19,774 nt of DNA from the NCBI GenBank assembly GCA_016717145.1, contig JADKGD010000052.1, positions 1 to 19,774 on the forward strand. Reading direction: 5' to 3'. Of the stretch, positions 17,348 through 19,774 are shown one piece after another (position 1 is the stretch's first letter; the number at the start of each line of letters is the position of its first letter). The DNA comes from Saprospiraceae bacterium (GTDB lineage Bacteria; Bacteroidota; Bacteroidia; Chitinophagales; Saprospiraceae). Made by a program: the position numbers and the translations under genes. The notes under the pieces are model-generated. The model searched no databases and was not told the origin of the DNA. It saw only the letters and a list, made by a program, of their open reading frames with translations.

Positions 17348-17820
17348 GGCATCCCTTCCTGTCTGAAGTGCTTTGGCAGTGTTTCCAATTTTTAGATATA
17401 ATGAGTTTTGAATATAATATACTCTAAGTTTCTCAAACTTTGTTCGGGCGTTTTTCAGAATTTCTTCAAATAGTATTTCAGATTTTTTTGATTGCTATTT
17501 AAATTTTCGCATTCTACCAATTCAGAAAGAGGTCAAATGTCAATTGGTAATCTGAATCCCATGAATCAGTTGGCAACAGTTCGTGTCCGAGATTGAGATA
17601 CCGCACTGCTACATCATAAGAAGTAGAATCTTGCTTTTTTGCCTGCAAGCAAAAACAATTTTTGCAGTGATTTTTTTCATCATTATCTGTTAAAAGATGG
17701 AGATTATCAGCATAATGTGTGACAATATCAAAAAACTTCATCAGCAAGTTTTTCATTTGGTGTATTTTTAAACAGCTTTCGACCCACTTCCAGGTGGGCA
17801 GCTGCCTGCGTCTACCGGTA

Positions 17821-18375
17821 TCATAGCATAAGCAGATTGCTGAACTCTGTCATGAAGAAACCTTGAAACTCCGAATCCACCTTTTTGAATCTTCCATGAC
17901 CATTGATTGAGTACCTATTTGGTATAAAAGACAAAGACCTGTAATTTATCGATCGGCAGAATATAGCCCGATTTAAGTGCCGGAGAAAGGATGTCAAATA
18001 TTTCAGGTTGTGTTTACCGGTAATGAGAGATAGATTTGTAAGATTAAAAGTACTGCCCAGTAATGATGCAGATTTCATAATATCTTGCGTACTTTCGGGC
18101 AACATGGCAAGTTCTCTGGCCATAAGATCAATCACATTATCCGTAAACTCGAGGCTTTCGAGCGTCACTTTGTCCCAAACCCAACGACCTTTATCATTTG
18201 AATATACATATTTGTTTTCATACAGAGATTGAAGAAATCTATTAATAAAAAAAGGATTGCCTCGTGTTTTGGAAAACACGTGGGTGCCTAAATCCTGAGC
18301 CTGAGTCATATCCATTCCAAATGATTCGACGCCTATTTTTATAGTCGTTTCCTGATCCAAAGGCTTAAGTAACAT
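17821..18375 (-). CDS. Open segment of the giant protein: C-terminal part of the AAA ATPase region
   Basis: A 184-residue frame fragment, not a gene of its own. KPLDQETTIKIGVESFG, TRGNPFFINRFLQSLYENKY and VIDLMARELAMLPESTQDIM followed by KSASLLGSTFNLTNLSLITG match the helical subdomain behind the nucleotide site in these kinase-linked ATPases, including the G-NPFF motif. The Walker motifs lie upstream in other frames, and the link to the helical region continues downstream through 17514-17756 (SYDVAVRYLNLGHELLP). The stop at 17821 and start near 18370 are both products of frame breaks. Confidence 0.82.
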   Translation of the reverse strand: MLLKPLDQETTIKIGVESFGMDMTQAQDLGTHVFSKTRGNPFFINRFLQSLYENKYVYSNDKGRWVWDKVTLESLEFTDNVIDLMARELAMLPESTQDIMKSASLLGSTFNLTNLSLITGKHNLKYLTSFLRHLNRAIFCRSINYRSLSFIPNRYSINGHGRFKKVDSEFQGFFMTEFSNLLML

Positions 18376-19059
18376 TTCTTAAAAACTGACCCTTACTTTT
18401 ATAATTTGTTCTTTTGTAGATCTAAGGGGATGATATCTGTCACTTCCTTACTTCGGTAAGCTTTCAATGATCAGCAATTCGTTTTTCTTGGTGTCGTGAG
18501 AATACGCTCCAGGAGGTTTAGTGATGGAAGATCGACCCACTGGAGATCATCCAAGAAAAATGACCAGAGGAGCATCCTGGGTAGTAAAACAATACACAAA
18601 ATCCAGTAAACCATCCTGAATCTGAACTCCTGTTCAGCTGGTTTGAGATTTTGGCGTTGGTGGTAATTTACCGGTAATCATTTCCAGATCAGGAACACCT
18701 CTGTAACCAATGAAGCATTTGAACCTAAGGCAGTTAAAATTAGTTTCTCCACTCAGCAATCATCTCATCACTCTCTGATAATATGCTCTTAATCCTTCTT
18801 TCGTCAAAAGCCCCGATAAAAAGCGAAGTAAGGTATATTTTTTATACTGGTCAAAATTTACCCGCCATAAAAAATGCCACGACCTTCAAGCACATTTTTC
18901 TGAATTGTTTGACCAATACAGATTTACCGCCAACTGGGACATCCGGATACGAGCGTCAACATTGTTTTTTGAATTTTTATCTCCTCCAGACATTGATTTA
19001 GTTTATTCAGATCATTTCTCTCCCATATAATGTTTAAGTTATTCTGAATTTACCTGACC

Positions 19060-19774
19060 GGTCGTTGCCTTTGAGTATAAAATTTTCAGTGCTCTGTCTC
19101 AGTTCGAAGTAGTGCAGATAATTCCCCTCAAATCAGAGGATAGACCTACGGCGCTCTGGTATCTTTCTTCAGGATTTTCAGACATGTTGCAATTAACTTT
19201 ACTACACCGGTAGCAAGATTTGGAAACAGTATTTTGAGATTTGCCGGCTTTCGTGACAAATGAAAATGAATGACTTCCATAGCATCTATTGAATCAAATG
19301 GGTGGTTTGCCGGAAATCATTTCATACATGACAATTTCCAGAGAATAGAGATCACTTGAAGGTGATATGGCATAACCTGTGACAGTTGAACTTTCCGGGT
19401 GAAAATTACTGTATGTCATTCCTCTATCATATCCGGCTTAAGGACTTCCTGATCTGCAATATGATTTGAAATAGAAATGCCAAAATCAATGATTTTTATC
19501 TTATTACCACTAGTTGCAGGATATTATTTGCATTCAGATCTTTATGAATAATACCATTCAAGAATGAAAGATAGGCCGAGCATCAGCAATATTGATGGCG
19601 ATGTCAAAAAAATCTCATGGTGTAGATGTTTTTAAAAATTTTTGAACGTAGCTTTCTCCTTCACCGAAGCTCTTCCAATGACAGACAAACCGCGTTGCTG
19701 TTTGACAAAATTTGAAGTCCTTTTACAACACCGGGATGATCGATGACTTTTAAAATATTGTATTCGTGGCTTAG
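19060..19774 (-). pseudogene. Ser/Thr protein kinase domain of the giant protein, heavily broken, cut by window edge
   Basis: The piece begins at the HEY segment that follows the kinase lysine helix, so the ATP-binding P-loop and Lys are outside the window. Present are the catalytic loop HKDLNANN (Asp and Asn in place), the DFG motif (IIDFGIS), and the C-lobe (SSDLYSLEIVMYEMISGKPP). The 'F-LAI-IA-AL' helix before the loop appears as FFDIAINIADA. At least five shifts or stops occur here, for example an internal TGA just before DFFDIAIN. The SENPEERYQSAVGL tail marks the usual junction with the ATPase domain. Confidence 0.82.

Larger units (their letters stand above)
14751..19774 (-). pseudogene. 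Giant Ser/Thr kinase - AAA ATPase - helical repeat - GAF - adenylate cyclase, many frame breaks, N-terminus off the edge
   Basis: One protein of at least about 1650 residues can be followed through several frames. From the right edge: kinase (EYNILKVIDHPGVVKGLQIL, HKDLNANNIL, IKIIDFGIS, DLYSLEIVMYEMISGKPP, then ENPEERYQSAVGL); ATPase (LYGRENDLNKLNQCLEE, Walker A VGGKSVLVKQF near 18920, Walker B FLDDLQWVD near 18545, AYRSKEVTDIIPL); helical region; GAF; coiled coil; cyclase. The order resembles the kinase/AAA/GAF trifunctional proteins that usually end in a histidine kinase, here with a cyclase output. More than ten single-base breaks fall between 17350 and 19774, several in A or T runs (for example the A7 run near 17490), against one in the cyclase. 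This gradient fits poor sequence near a contig end as well as true decay. Likely cytoplasmic. Confidence 0.88.

Noticed and set aside
18783..19001. Plus-strand 72-codon frame opposite the ATPase region
   Set aside because: The minus strand here carries the Walker A and linker text of the giant protein; the plus frame has no recognisable content.

Overview
The window looks like chromosomal DNA from a Bacteroidota bacterium, plausibly of the Saprospiraceae type. The evidence is AT-rich composition, a secreted protein ending in a type IX secretion (T9SS) sorting domain, a Bacteroidota-type lipoprotein, TAnnTTTG promoter boxes, and gene families typical of that phylum. The exact taxon is an inference. 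No rRNA, tRNA or CRISPR array was seen.

Layout. Positions 1-427 hold a shattered S41 peptidase tail (+). Positions 522-2530 hold a COG2509 FAD-dependent dehydrogenase and a small DoxX-like membrane protein, both frameshifted. Positions 2591-4846 encode a secreted CotH-kinase / lamin-tail protein with a T9SS tail, in three frames. Two blocks of GC-rich palindromic repeats (about 4.89-5.46 kb and 7.38-8.69 kb) flank three minus-strand genes: a GNAT acetyltransferase, a seven-helix membrane protein and an ABA4-like membrane protein. Positions 8805-10573 encode a cyclic-nucleotide-binding patatin phospholipase, followed by a minus-strand YitT membrane protein and an HD-domain hydrolase. An IS4-type insertion sequence with clear inverted ends and a broken transposase occupies 12677-14141. 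A small lipocalin-like lipoprotein (14308-14754) converges on a very large minus-strand signalling protein that runs off the right edge: Ser/Thr kinase, AAA ATPase, helical repeats, GAF and class III adenylate cyclase.

Functional links. The most coherent theme is cyclic-nucleotide signalling. The cyclase keeps all six canonical class III catalytic residues, with a lysine/aspartate pair that predicts ATP rather than GTP as substrate. The patatin protein 4 kb away carries an intact cyclic-nucleotide pocket. This link is inferred from motifs and proximity only.

Quality warning. Nearly every long gene carries one or more single-base frame breaks, often in short homopolymers. Breaks are densest in the first 0.4 kb and last 2.4 kb. 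Uncorrected sequencing error is at least as likely as real gene decay, so 'broken' calls here are statements about this sequence and not about the living organism.
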